Origin: Caenorhabditis elegans
Lineage: Eukaryota; Nematoda; Chromadorea; Rhabditida; Rhabditidae
Direction: 5' to 3'
DNA: 64,000 bases
Assembly (NCBI RefSeq): GCF_000002985.6
Contig: NC_003279.8
Span: 4,588,001 to 4,652,000, forward strand
Both the position numbers and the translations under genes were made by a program. How positions within the stretch are numbered: the stretch's first letter is position 1; each line of letters starts with the position of its first letter. Below, piece by piece: positions 22,268-37,200 of this stretch. Below the pieces are notes generated by a model. It did no database searches. It had not been told where the DNA came from and saw only the letters and a list, made by a program, of their open reading frames with translations.

Positions 22268-25200
22268 CTATTGCGGTGGTCCTCCTGCCAGGAACAAGTT
22301 GACATCGTCAATCGGAGCTCCAGTTACATCGCAGAATTCTGCAACATCTTCACATGGGAGAATATTTGAGTCAAAGTCATCCACGAATCCACGTGTCTTG
22401 TTGATAGTCTCTACAAGATGCTCACGGAGCCATTCGAGACGATCCTCTCCAGTAATCTGAATAGATGTATAAATAAGAAACCATAATAGATCACAGGTCT
22501 TCTCACCTTGATAACCTTATTGAAATATGCATCTACAAATGCCCATGTCATTAGTGTTGGCTTGAATCCATCCCACGTGGCGGGTGCTCCATTTGTCTGA
22601 GCATCATTAATTCCTGCTCGGAGTACATCATTCCTCTGATCATTCCAACTATCAGCAGTTAGCTCGGTGAAGAGGAACGCAATGAGACGATGATTCGGAG
22701 CAGAGATTTCAAGTTCTGCGTCGGCTGGAAGAGTGATTCCAAGAAGATGAAGAATTGCAAGATATTGCATATTTGATTCACGACCTCCACCTTCGGATTG
22801 ATTGGAGAATGATCTGGAAAATTAATTATTTATTTTGGAAATTTCCCACACTCAAATCTGATAATTCGTATTGCGCAACATATCTCGTAGCGAAAACTAC
22901 AGTAATTCTTTAAATGACTACTGTAGCAATTATGTCGATTTACGGGCTCAATTTTCTAAATTAATTTCTGTTCTAAATGTGGCAACGATATTAAATTTTT
23001 TTATTGTTTTCGTATTGCTTTGTCTTTTTTTCTAATATTTTATCGATTAATAAATGACTTCCGTAAATAGACACCAGAGCTACAGTAGTCATTTAAAGAG
23101 TTACGGTAGTTTTCGCTGCCAGATATTTCGCGCGTCAAATGTTGCTCTACAACTTCAAAGGAGAGTGCATTTATTTTTAAAGCACATATGTGAAAAATGT
23201 GCGTAGATCAGAAATTTTTGTAGAGGAAGAAACAAAAATACATTGTAGATATACTTTTTTCCCCCCAAACCTTTTGTAAATGAATCGATCAATCAAATTG
23301 CAGATATCCACAAAAACGAAATTCCGGTTAACAACTCCGTGAGCCAATCCGGAAACTCTTCCAACATCATTTTCAAATCGATGAAGTGCATCAATCCACG
23401 CATCACCAATAACCACTCCCATCGAAATCGGCGTTATGACATTACATTTTGCACCAGCATTATGAAGTTTAGACCGTGTCCATTCATCAGCTGCACGTCC
23501 ACCACCTCCACGAATTGCATCTTTATGACAATTAAAGTGAACCATAACCATCATTGAAACAGTGCTCGTCTTTCCAGAATCTGGATCAATTGCCGCAAAC
23601 GCGTAGACTCCAGCTGATTTGTCACCGCTTATCACACTTTCACGGCAAATACAACATGGAAGTGAGTCAGAATCGTCGATGCTTGGCTCATTGTGCAATG
23701 TTCGGGAAGAAACCTGGAAGAATATTTTGATAATTTTGAATAAATATGTATTACGTAAGCGTCTAGAAATGAGAATTTTCGCCATATCCTGGGTCTCGCC
23801 ACGTGTTGCAGCTCGTGTCGATTTAGGGACCGCTATTGCATCATATATTGTTTTTATTAATTTGCGCGGTAATTCTAAAACTCGGTGCTTTCAAATTTTT
23901 TGTTGCAAAATTTAAAAAATCATAAAAATTTATAATTTTTTATAAACGTGCATTCAGGACAAAAAAAAAATCACAGACGCTTCTCCAATTTTGGTTTTCA
24001 ATATTTTAAAATTTATTTCCCGAACCTTAATCTGTCCACCAGTGCCAACCTTCATTCTCATCTTTGTCAATTGTTTTTCTCGATTCAACATTGCCATTTG
24101 TTTCTTCTTCTTTTCAGTTTCATCCCGTACCAACTTGATTTGATTCCGAACTTCCTCATCCTCATTCAACGCCTCGATCACATTTTCGGCGAGTGTTCCG
24201 ATCGAGTTGTCCGACGCTACTTGCTCGAGACGATGCATCAGCTTCAGAGTTGTTTTCGCAATTTCCTTCTGTGAAGCTTGATGTCCACGTGCTAATCCGG
24301 CAAGAAGAGTGAGAATCAACTTGAGCGATGGTCTCGCTAAAAACACTTTCCATTCAGGTGATTCTGTTGGCTGATAGAGATTCGGAAGATCTTTGGTAAG
24401 ATAATTACACGTGGATGAGATGACTCCACTGTCAAGAATCTTTTGCTTCAAACGAATTCCATGAGCAGATGAGATAATGTTCGAAGTGATCGTAGCCAGC
24501 TGTTCAGTCATCAACATAATCTGATCTTTCTTCGTAATCCTTGAACGATTCTGATGATCGGTGGCTCCTGAAGGTGGTGCTCCTGAATCAATTTGCTCCC
24601 ATTTCAAAACTTTCTCGTACATTTTCACTAGAACACCCTCCGATGCATCATTTCCCAATACAATATTTCCAATGCTCATAGTCATTTGATCAAGAATCTG
24701 TGCAGTCTTTCGATGTAGCTCTGTCACTGATCCTTCTTCATTTCCACGCTTTTCGAACAGATCAAACCACCACATGGCATCATCTTCTCTAATTCCACCC
24801 AGAATATCTTGAACATGCTTATCGGACACTACGAATTCGACAACTTTATACAATTCCATGCCAATCAGAACTTTCGACTCGTTTGTCGGATCAGCACAAC
24901 ATGTTCGGATCACTGACATCATTCGTTCCACCATCCGACGTTGAACGAGAATCTTTCTGCCAATCGGAATCTTTACAATTCGTTCGAAGATCTTTCGGAG
25001 GTAGCAGAGGAGGAATCTGGAACTAGAAAAAGTTTAAAATTTTGGGTTTTAAATTTATTTGCGACATCACAAATGTGTCTCTTGATTTTAATTAACGTGC
25101 TTCTATCTCAAAACTGAGGAGATTTGCCAAAAGCGTCTAATAGATTATCAATTTTTCAAAAATTTTTCAACTTTTTTCTAGACTACAATTTTAAACTCTC

Positions 25201-28200
25201 AATGTTTCAAAAAGTTGAAATTTCCGACTTGTTCGTTCAGAAATTGTTCAAAATTTGCTCTATCATTTTGAAACCAACCTTCCAGACGAAGAATCCACAT
25301 TAGTCGTCAACAAATCCATAAGTTTATCAATTCCACCGCATTCCATTAAACAATGTGTCATTCTAACAAGTTGCTCATCCTCTTCATCATCAGCTTCCGA
25401 ATTATCAGCAACTCCGAAGTTCTCGATAAAAGTCTCAACAGCATCACCCATTAATCCACGCATTCTGTAGACAATAAGCATCGGTGATCCATTATTTGAA
25501 CGTTTCCAAAGACGATCATAAACATCTCGAACACTTAATGATAGAGATATTATATTTCCATTTACAAGTAATTCCATTCCATTATCATCTTCCATTAAAG
25601 CTATCATCTCTGTGTCTCTACAGATTTTATTCTTGATATCACGCATCAATGGCCCCATTCCAGGATCGCTCGACTGAAAAACAAATTTTTTTAATTTTTT
25701 AAAATATTTTTTTAAATGCAAAATCGAGCAAATTATTTTCCTAGTATAGTCCTAGAATTATCGGCAATTTATCAAAAAATATTGGCAATTTGTTAATTAG
25801 GCTAATTACCGGTAATTTACCAAAAGTTCATTTTATAAATTCGGCAATTAAAAAAAGTTATCTACCAATAACTTGGCAATTCGTTTAAAACTCACATTAT
25901 ACGGATTATGTGTCATTCTTCCCTGCAAGAAGTCCTCCTGCGCAATATCTTTCTCAATTTGAATCAAAAAAGATTCTTCAGTTTCTTGTTGTGGATCCAT
26001 AATCTCCATCATTACACCAACAATTATTCCCTAAATTAATAAAATAAATTCGTTTTTTCAGAAAAAATTACCAATGTCGATGTATCTTTCACCAATTTCA
26101 GTGATTCCACACAGACCGACATCAATTTCGTTCCATCTCTACATGAAACTCGTTTCAATAATTTTTCCAATGCAATTCTCGATGAATCAGTGGCTCTTGT
26201 CCTTCGTGTCATTATTCTTTTCAGGAAAATCGTCGAATGTAGAAGGAAAATAAGCAAATCATCGGCTCCGGCTTTCAAAAGAACATTCTCAACATTGGAT
26301 CCAGATAGGAGAAGAGAAAGAAGCTCAACGAAACAACGAAGACGTTCTCCAAACATATTATCCGAAAGTAGATTCACACTTTGCTCATGCAACTTTGCAC
26401 ATTCCTCATGAATTCGTTTGATTAGATAAACATGGAATTGTTGAACAAATAAACGAGCTTTCGTGTTAACTGATGAATCGATAATTGTATGAGCAGAACA
26501 CATGAATTGATCACAAACTGATGATGGAACATCGGAGAGTTTCGACATATTCTCACATAGAATTAGTAGAGCAACTGGTTCATGGAATTGTTGTCTCGAG
26601 AGATTGACGAGAAGCTGATTAGCTGCTGAACGAACAGACATCCATTGAGAGAATAGACAATCTGTGATCCATTGATAAGGATTTGAAGGCAATGATTTAG
26701 TTGGAGCAGTTGAAGTTGATGCTACCGAGAAGCAATCTTTCCATTCTTCATCTGAAAATGTTTCAATAAGAAATATATTTAATTTAATTAATTAAATTTA
26801 CCAGTTGTCAGCCACTTGGTAATATTCTTATTTGGAGTCAATTTTATCTTCTTTCTCTCATCCAAAGTCACACTTTTCGTCGCCTCCAAATATTTACTCA
26901 AAACCATCAATGCCTGCAGACAACAATTTTCATCTCGTTTATCCATTGCCAATCGAATAAGCAATTTCAGCTTTTGCTGCCAAGTCGGATCGGCTGCATA
27001 CATCAATGATTTGACCATAACTGACAAATTGATGTCTCCAGTATGAATTAGTTTCTCAACTTTTGTAGTAACATCCAGACGATCAAACATTAAACGAACA
27101 AGAAGTTCTTCGACTTCTTCTCGAAGTGTTTCATACGTTTGTGCTAAAACTCCTAGTTTTTCAATAAGAGAATCAGATGAAAGAATCAAATTTAAAGCAT
27201 TTTCATCATCACATGAAGAATGAAGTAGAGCCACTGAATGAAGAAGTTGATTGCACAGACATCCGAAACATGATTGACTGAAAATTTAAAAAATTAAAAA
27301 TGTATATAATTTTTTAAATTAAAATCCTTTTTTTTTAATTTTGCAACAAAAAATTCGAAAAAGCCGATTTTTTTCGGATTTTCGGAAATTGAGCAAATAT
27401 CACCTTGGTTTTTAGTATAAGGTCAAATTCAAATATCTAACCAAAGGTGGCAATGTATAGCACTGCAATGGTTGTAAAACGCTCTTTTACAACCATATGA
27501 GACGATCCGGGAGATGGATTTGGCTATACAACAATACTTTTTCAGACTGTCAGAAAAATAAGCATAAGGGGGTACCACATTACATTTTTTTTCATAACTT
27601 AGACGTTTACTAGACAAAATTGTACGTCGATTAGATTTTTTCTGGACGCCGATTAATCGTGACTTGCCTGAGTTGGCGCGGGAATTCAAAAAAAAAATTT
27701 ATATCGAAACTAGGTCAGTCATTTCCTTTATAATTTTTTCTTAGAAAATTGAAAAAAAATCATTAAAAAATTATATAATTTTTTTTTCAGTTACACTTTG
27801 ACTTTTTTTGTAATATTGGGCAAATAAAAAACGTACCCAGTTGAGTAATATGAAATATTCTGTGGTTTATGAAAAACAACAGAAACTTCACTAGCATGAT
27901 CATATCTATTGAGTTCTTCGTGTAAATACATTAATTGTTGAGTTTGTTGACATAATTCCGAGTGTAGAGTTCGAATAGCAACTGCCAGATTATTCATTGG
28001 CATTGTAATTGATTGAAACGGTAATTGTTCAATATTCATTGTTCCGTTTGCATCGAAAAATTCGGATGTATGATTATTCTCGACGTGAAGCTTGTATGGT
28101 GGAAGTGGTCGATTTCTGAGGTACAGAGATTCACATGCCGCCTGAAAATTTCGAAAAAAAAAATTTCAAAAATTACTCAGTTTTCAAAATTTAGGTTTTG

Positions 28201-31200
28201 TAATTAAAAAAAACAATTTTTTTCAATTTTTAGCTAAAAAAATCAAATTTGAATAAAATTAAAAGTTTTCGATTTCCATTTTTAAAAAATCTGGCATTTT
28301 AACATTTTTGTATCGAAAATATACATTTTCGATATTCAAAAACCGGAAAAAAAACCTGGAACTTTCTGTTTTTTTTCTGGGATTTTTTTAAACGAAATTA
28401 TATATTTTTCGTGGATTTTTTAAATTTAAATTTTTTTTTTGGTCGAAAAATTAAAATTTTTGATTTTTGACACAAAAATAAACGAAAAACGTGTTTTTAT
28501 GAGCTTGTACTGTGAAGCTGAAATTTTCAATTTTTTAAATTAAATTTTTGTAGAATCGAAAACCAAAAAAAAAACCGCAAAAAAATGAAAAAATTTTTTT
28601 TGAGGTCTAGAATTTTTACCGCAAAACTGTATTGGCCGATATTGTACGTCGGAAAATAAATTTAAATACAAAATTTTGATTTTCAAAAACTGGAAGATCG
28701 GGGGAAAATCCCTGATCATGAAAACTTTTCGGCTTTTTTGTTCTAATTTTTTTTATCAAATTAAATTTTCAACTTTTTGGTCCAAAATAATTTTCTATGT
28801 ACCCTATATCCAGTGAGTTTCGTCTTCGTAGTCTCCATTTTAATCAAAAGCTGTGTAATCTCCTGTACACATTGTCCTCTTTCAGCGTCACACGTGATAT
28901 GCTGGGCTCCGGGAAGTGCTCGACAAACCACGAACAGACTAATCTGAGCATATTTGCAAAAACCACAACTCTGACATAAAAATGGCTCCTTTTCAACGTA
29001 ATTGATCGCTCGACACTTTGCACATTGAAACGCGTTCTCTCCACAACTTTCACAAACTCCAGAATGTGTACGTACAGGTACTGTACAACGGGGACAATGA
29101 AGTTGACTACTTCCACGATGATCAACGACTTCTTCAAATTCAACAATCAATGAAGAAGTGACAACTGGAACAGCTAATGATAGATTGATTACTGTCTCAT
29201 TTTCAGCTACAGTAACCATTGCACACTTTCTCCAAAGTTCTGGATGAAGCTTCAAATCAACAGATTCAACGGATTTCGCAGAATAGTAGAGGGAAACTTT
29301 CTTGATCGACTTGCTCTTTTTCAGCTCGGTCAGCTTAATCGTCACTTTTGACACTTCATAATTCGAAATCAGCTTGTAAATTATCGTATTCGCCGAATAT
29401 CGAATATCCGATTTGATTGATGTCATTTTAACAACATCATGACTTCCTTTACTCGTGAAGCATACCAAACATGGATTTCTATCAAAATTAATAGATTTCC
29501 ATCCGAGACCAAGATCACTCATCAGTTTGTACATTCCTTGATATCCGTCTCCATTCAAAGTGTTCCTTATTTTTTCAATAGTTGAGATTTCTGATTGTGT
29601 CATTGCAACAAGTTCCGTTGAACTGAAAACTCTTGGAGCATAAGTTGCAATTAAATCAACAAGTTGGGCTCCTTGAACTCCGAGATTCGCCGCAAGTGGA
29701 TAAATTGTGTTATAAAGCTTCTTAACGAGAATACATTGATTTTGTCGACTGGCAAGTTGAATAACCGAACGAAGCATTCCATGAAGTGTCCATCTCAACT
29801 GTTCATCTCTTCCAATTAAAAATCTTTTGATGATTTTCTCAATAAATTCTCCATTTTCAGCCTCCACAATACTATCAGCCAGTTGAATACTCAGTTGTCC
29901 ACCAACACTGCTATCTCGAACAGCTACAATAAGAAGTTCGACGACTTGTGAAGCAACGACGTCAGTTGTGTAGCAAGCGAGGCGGAGAAGCCAAGTCGTC
30001 TGAAAATTTGGTATTTTTAGGAGATCATTGGAAAATGCGTTAAAATCTTGGTTTTCAAAAAGAAAAATTCGTCAAGTATCGGATTACTGTAGGTCAGTAT
30101 TAAAAAACAAAATTTTCTTAAATTTCCAATTTAATTAATGGCAAAAATGGATTTTTCTGGTTTTTTCGGACCAAAAATCAAAAAAAAAAATTTGTTGTAA
30201 AATTGGAATAAATCATTAAAATCGTTTTTGTAATATTCAAAAAGTTTGCAACAATTGCAAAATTGGTAAATTGCCAAATTTACGAAAAAAAGGGATTTTG
30301 AGAAATTTCAAAAATTCCTTTTTTTCGGCGAATTTCAAAAAATTATGAGAGCCGCAAAATGAAAAAAAAAAACTTGTCTGCTTTTTGAATGAAATTGGTA
30401 AAAATTAAAAAAAAACATTTTTTAAAAGTTTACAACGATATTGGGTAATTTTATGCTACTTTAAAAATGAGGAGTACAAAAATCTCCCTTTAAAAATTTA
30501 TCATTTTCAAATCAAATGAAAAACTAACATGAGTACTGCAAACATCTCTCCACATATCAGGTCGAATCAATGCCAATTTAGTAATCGACGCAAGTACATC
30601 AACAATTTCAGTCAATTGCTGATGTCCGCCAACCTCTTTGCTAACATCCAAATATTTTTTCACGAGTTGTTGCAATAGATCTTGCATTTTATACTTGTCT
30701 CTCATTATTTTGTACTTGTTCTCATCATTGTGGCACATTGCGAGCAAAAGCTTCTTGCACTGACGATACGCAGAGCATCCACTGCTCAGTGATGCCAGTT
30801 GGCATAGTTTCTGGATCCATTGATCATCACGTGGCACTGATTTTCGACGATCCAGTTCTTGTAAGTGTTGAGGGATGAGAAGAATCAGATCAGTACACGC
30901 GATTATGTAAGAATCTTCGGATGTTGAAGGCCAGTCTGAAAGTTTGAATTTGAAGAAGGAGTAGAGTCTTTTGGATATTGAAAATAGATCTTATTCACCG
31001 AAAATAACAGTATTATGGAATTTTTATTTATTTATGGAATTTTTCTAAATTTTTAAATCGATTTATTTTTCAATTTTGCAAAAAATTATTTCTGGCTGAA
31101 TTTATTGGTTTTGCAATATATTTAATTGATATTTGATTTGAAATATATGTTTGTTAAAATTTCAGACAATTGTCTTTAATTTTCTATTTTTTTGATTGAA

Positions 31201-34200
31201 AAATTAAAGAAAAAACTTTTTCAAATTCTGTTTCCAATTTTTAAAGATTTCATGTTTTTTAATCGATTTTCGGCATTTTTTAAATTGGAAGTTAACAATT
31301 TTTTTTGAAAAGATTAAAAGTTTTATTTTCAATTTTTCGATGCTTTTGTGAATTGAATAATTTTCTTTGAAAAAAGCAGAAAATTTTAGACTTTTTCGGT
31401 TTTTTTTCTAGTTTTTTGCCGTTTTTCAAAGAACATCGAAAAATTTCCGATAATTTTTTAAAAAGTTTTTTAGACAAAAAAATTCTCGGAAAACATTCAA
31501 GATTGGCCTAGAAATTGATAAATGATTTTTTTATTTGACAAAAAATGTATTAATTTCAAATTTCAATGTAAAAAATCAAGAAAACCCGACCAATTCATTT
31601 TTTTTTAATTATTAAAATTTCATAGTTTTTTCAACAGCTATATATTTTAGATATTTTCAAATTTAAAAACCTACTCATAATTGAAGTATTCGGAGGATTC
31701 GCCGATGAAGAAACCAACGGAACGTGTGGCAACCAAACCTTCCGACTTTCCGCTGAATTTCTCGAAAATGTAGATGGCCCACGATCCTTCCAGTGCGGAA
31801 TTACTTTTTCTAAGATCTTCAGACACAAATTCCGAATACCAACAGCTTGAAGATCATGAACAATTGAATCAAGCATCTCCTGATTTTCTTTCGATTCATC
31901 TCCTCTTTTCTCAAGACAAACGAATAGCAGAAGCTCAACAGATCTTAGCAACGAATAGTTTGAATAGGATTTTTCACTCATCGGGAAGATCTTCTCAACG
32001 TCATATTTGATGATATGAATGAGTCGGGAAAAGTGATTTCTGATTATAACGGGATCACATATAGCAAGACAGCTTGCCAGGACACGAGAAAGATTGTAGG
32101 ATGGAGAATCAGATAGATTCTGCCAAGTGACAGTGGAGTTGGATCGGGTGAGCTTCTCCAAAATCATTGAGATGAGCTGTTCGAGCCATTTGAAGTTTTC
32201 CTCAGAATCAATCGGAATAGTTTCAGCGATTTTCGCGATAAGCATTGATTCTGGAGTCTTTGCAATAATTCTTGGAGCTCCATAGAACGGGGAAAATCCA
32301 TAGTTTTTGATTCTTAGAACACTTTCTTTATCCATATTCTCGTGTTCTACCATCAACTTTTTCTCTTCTTTCAAAGCATTTTCAAATCTTGAAATCGTCT
32401 CTTGAACAGCTGATCTCATGTCATTTGCCAAGTGATAAGTGTCCTGATCCGTAAAAATATTCAAGAACACATGAATCAACTGCTCTGCCTCATTAGTTCC
32501 ATTGCTCAAGAGCCCAAAGACAATTTTAACAATCGCCTGAGCCATCATCTGACATCTGTGCAACGGCATTCTCTTCATCTCATTTCTCATTAATTCCACA
32601 AAACTTGTGACTGTTCCAAATTCTCGTTTCAACGACTTCACAAAATATGGCCAACGAGTTCTGACAGCTTCCATTCTATCGAGAAGTTGTTCTACATGAT
32701 GCAGGCGCATCTCTCCAAAGCCTTCAGATTCTGTCCAATCGATAAGCGCTTTCCATTCTTGAAGATATGCTCCATCAATAATTTTGAACAGCTCTTCATC
32801 AACAGATGGATGACATTTAACAATTGCTCTTGTGGAAACCGAGCACACAGCTGGATGGTTTAACTTCCGTGAAAGATGCTTTTTCGCCATATTTCCAGCC
32901 CATTCAAGCCCACTCAACGTGGCAAATTCCAGAATCGAATAGACGAGTTTATTGGAATTCGTAAGAATCGGTTGTCTCTCATATCTCGGTTGAATCTCGT
33001 CCATTGCACTTCTATCACATCCCAATAGTCTCAGACTTTTCAGTGTAACTCGATTTTGATTCGATCTCGGAATAACTTCAATTGTGATATCTCGATGATC
33101 CAGAGCAAGCGATTCTTCCCGCGATAGCCGAAGATCAAATGTTTTTGGACCACGTGAGCTAATCGAATAGCGAGTTGTTCCGATTTTCAGATATTCCGGT
33201 CCAGTGTTACCCTCAACTTCAACTCGAATCATTCTCACGATTTGTCTGAAATTTTTCAATTGTTTTTTTTTTTCAATTACCTAAATTTGAAAGTTTGCAA
33301 TTTCGCACCAAAAATACAGTTGCCGGTCTCGAAGCGGCGACCGATTTTCTTTAATTCAAAATAGTGTGTGCACCTGTAATGAGTACTGTAGTTGCTAAAC
33401 GTTGCGATTTTTTTTTGATTTTCATAACTATTTCTCATGTTTCTTCAAATTTTATCGAGAAATTTTTTCTGAAGAAAAAACGGGAAAAAACTATGGAAAA
33501 TCAATAACAATTCAGCTACACCGAGAAGTTGGAAACTACAGTACTCCTCAAAGACGCATACTTTTTTTTTTGAATTTAGGAAAATCGGTGGCCGCTTCGA
33601 GACCAATTTTTGCCGCAAAAATCTTACATTTTCGCATTTTGGGTATAAGTGTTTTTTTTTTCAAATTTTGACTAAACCCCTATTTGAATTCCCTCCAAAA
33701 ATAGAACTGCAGGACCAACCAGCGATTTGCTCCGATAATTTTTTAAACCAATCAGATGAAGTGGGCGGAGTTCGAAGACGCTGATTGGTTCGAAAGATGG
33801 CTTAATCTATCTTGATTTTTCAATATTTCTCGATTTTTAAAACATAAATTGCTCTAATTAAATTACCTAAAATTAGTGATCCTTGCCGATAATTTAAAAT
33901 GTGTCTGCTGAATAAGTGTAATCGGCAGCGAGTCGGAACTCGACAGCCGATTATTCAACTCTTCATGTGTGTAGAACATTCCAATCTCCCGACAATTCCA
34001 ATCAACAGTTCGAATTTGTTCGCACTGTTCGGCGAGAAGTACAAGCTCATCTCGATCAATTGGTATCTGTGTGCTCTTTTGCTCAACAACTTCAACTGCA
34101 TATCGTTCGGTTGGAACATCATCAATCCAAAGATCATGTACATTATTCCAAGATGTCTCCCAAATCTCACAAGTCGGTACGTTCGGATAGATGAGAACCG

Positions 34201-37200
34201 AGTAGACTGATTGATTTTTGGCGCTTGTCATCAGGAAATACGTCATAATACTTCGTTTCACAGAAGTCTTTTGTAGTAGAATCTTCCCAACTGTCGGATG
34301 GAAATAATTGACTTGATGATTACAGTTTGTAGATAAACATGCAATAATTCCAGATGTCTCCTTCCATGCATCAACCGGATTTTTGATATTCAAATGTTTC
34401 CAATCATAAATCGGAGCCGTCGAATTACCAGTTGGCTCAGGCAGTTGAGCAACAAATGCTCCATTTTCAAGAGAAACAAAAAGAAGATTAAAAGTTGATG
34501 AATAATGTAATGAAACACCATCTCCATTCATATCCATTCCAGGAGTATTCACAACATTTGTCAAGAAAATCGAATTGTTTTCCGCATTGAACACGGAAAT
34601 ATTATGTTCGTATAGATATCCACTTGACGAGAGAACAAGAATTCGAACATTTCCATCTTCCTGATTTATAATCTCAACATCTTCAACATTTCCAGCTGGT
34701 AGAACCATTTCTTCCACAAAATTCGTTTCGTGGAGTGTCAGATCGTAGATTCGGATGTATTGCATTGTGGCAACTAAAAATTCGAAATTATAGTCTTACG
34801 GTATTTAAAGAATAGTAGGTATTATATTTTAAATATCATTACAAAACTTTGAAAATGTTTGATTTTTCAAAAGTTTCCAGTAAAAGAATTTGAGAATTTT
34901 AATGAAATCTTGTTTTGAATGCCTCCCAAAATTTTGGTAAAGCGCCAAATTTTTTTTTTGAGATTTGGGCATTTTGAAAATTTTTGCGACTATTTTTCTA
35001 TTGGTTTTTAAGAGAATATTTTTTAATGTATTATTGGTTTTTAAGACAACATATACCTTTTTTTTATGCGAATATTTTTTGTGGTTTTTTTAAGGCAAAA
35101 ATAATTATTTTTTTGTATATATTTTTTGCTTTTTTGCCAATATATTGATTTGTTGGATTTTTTTAAGGCAAGAATTGAATTTTTGTAGCAAAAATTGATT
35201 ACTTTTAGTTTTATCTTTTGCAAATATTTATGTGATTTTTAATTGTTTAGGCAGAAATTGATTTTTCCCAAAAAAAGTGTTTTTTTGTTTCAAAAGTTGA
35301 TTTTTTTGTTGGTTTTTTAAGGCAAAAATTTAATTTTTTTGTTGCAAAATTTTTTTCCAGGCCAAAAACAGAAAGAAAACTGTTATGCAATAACTTTTCG
35401 TCAAAAGGAGGAAAAAATTCGGGAAAATTTGTATTTAATTTTTTTTGGTTGAAAACATATCACTGCTGTTCATTTTTGAAAAAATGTACTGCAATTTTAT
35501 AAAAACATTTTTCTTTCTCTCGAAATAAACCTGCAATCAACTGTCTTCTCCTTTTATCCGACTCGATTTCCCTACAAAACTTTGCACGAACAACCGGATT
35601 ATTATTCATAGAAGATGAGGCTCCATTTTCCAACAATTTAATATGTGCTCTATCGATAACATCTCCTTGAGGTGAAAATCGCAGCGCAAAGAACTCGTAT
35701 TGTCCACAAACGACCAATCGATTACCGGAAACATGAAGACTTCTGGCATTGAATGGAATTTGTTCGGTTTCTGTACGAAGTGCGTGCATTCCTTGAATCA
35801 AATTAGTTCTCGTATCCATATAGTGCAGCTGAAGGCATGTTTGAATACTTTCAGGTATCAATACAAGAAGCTCTGTTCCATCGTCCAACTTAATAATATC
35901 TGATAATTCTCGAATTTTGTGTTGAGAAGAAGCAACACGAAGTTCTTGGACTGGTAGATCATCTCTCCGTGTTGGAAGGAAATGTCCTGATTCGAGTGGT
36001 TCAATAAACTTTTCTTTTTCAGAAATTATAACATCATCCATATCATTGAAGGATTCTAAGACTGCCAGCCGCTCCTCTGTCACTTGTAAAGCTTTTTGAT
36101 TGGCAAAGTCGACAGCTTCAAGAATCTGTTCCAAATCATCTTGAACTTCCTTAAACTCTTCCTGAACATCATTCAACGCAGACTTGAGCTCATCGCAGCA
36201 GTTGCTGTTCAAATTCTCAAAACGATGCTCAAAAACATTTCTGATTTTAGGCAATGTTTTATCTCCATTTTTTTCGGGAAGTTGTCCTCTCAGCGAGTAC
36301 ATCGAATTCGGTAAATGATAAATTCCCTGCATAGCTCCACACTTTTTTTCACCACAATCACAGAAGAATGATCCTTTTTTCGAATAAGCAAGATCGTGTC
36401 CTCGATGACAATTGATAGCACATACACTGCAGACACCTTCGGATTCCATCATGTTACACGTATAACAGTTGTACCAATGTTGGGTCACGTATGCTGAAAG
36501 AAAAATTGAGTTGAAAAATTGGGAAGTGGGCTGTTTTTTTTTTGCCGTTTTTGGCAAAAATTGATTTTTAAGTTTTTTCGGATAAAAAAAACAAAGAATT
36601 GTTTTTCAAAAATGTTATGTTTTACTTGGAATCAGAGATGGGACTTTTTTTGTGTTTCTTGGTATTTTGACGAAAACAATTTTTTGTTTTTTAGACTACA
36701 AAACCAAAAATTTACACTTTTTCAGTTTTTAAAAAATAAAATCAATTCTTTCGGTTTTTTTTTTTGGAGAAATTCAGGGCTGTTCTTTTTTTTTAATTTT
36801 TCGAAAAAAAAAAGTTTTTCGACATGTTTAAGAAGCAAAAATAAAATTTTTTGTTTTTTTTTGAGGTTTGAAGAAATTAAATATTTTGTTTCTTTGGTCC
36901 AAAATCGAAAATTTTTCAAAAATGTTTTTTCGTGGTTTCGGAAAATTATTCATTTTTTACTTTTTTTCTGAAACTTTTTCCGAAAAAACAACACTCAAAA
37001 TTATAATTTTTGGTTGCTTTTTATGGATTTGGCAATAAACCCCGTTTTGCTATCGAAAAAAAAACCACGGATTTAGCACTGCTGCTGCTTTTTTGATTTT
37101 TTGGAAGTTCACAATTTTTCGATTACAGCCAAAAAAATCGAAAATAAGTTTTGAGCGATAGTTTAGTTTTTTTTTGGTCGAAAATGTTTTCTCAGGGCTT

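Noticed and set aside
35460..35530. Continuation of the UBR-box exon to a stop at 35460
   Set aside because: The donor at 35531 keeps frame into the next exon, while the alternative gtacat donor breaks it; the tail is intron.
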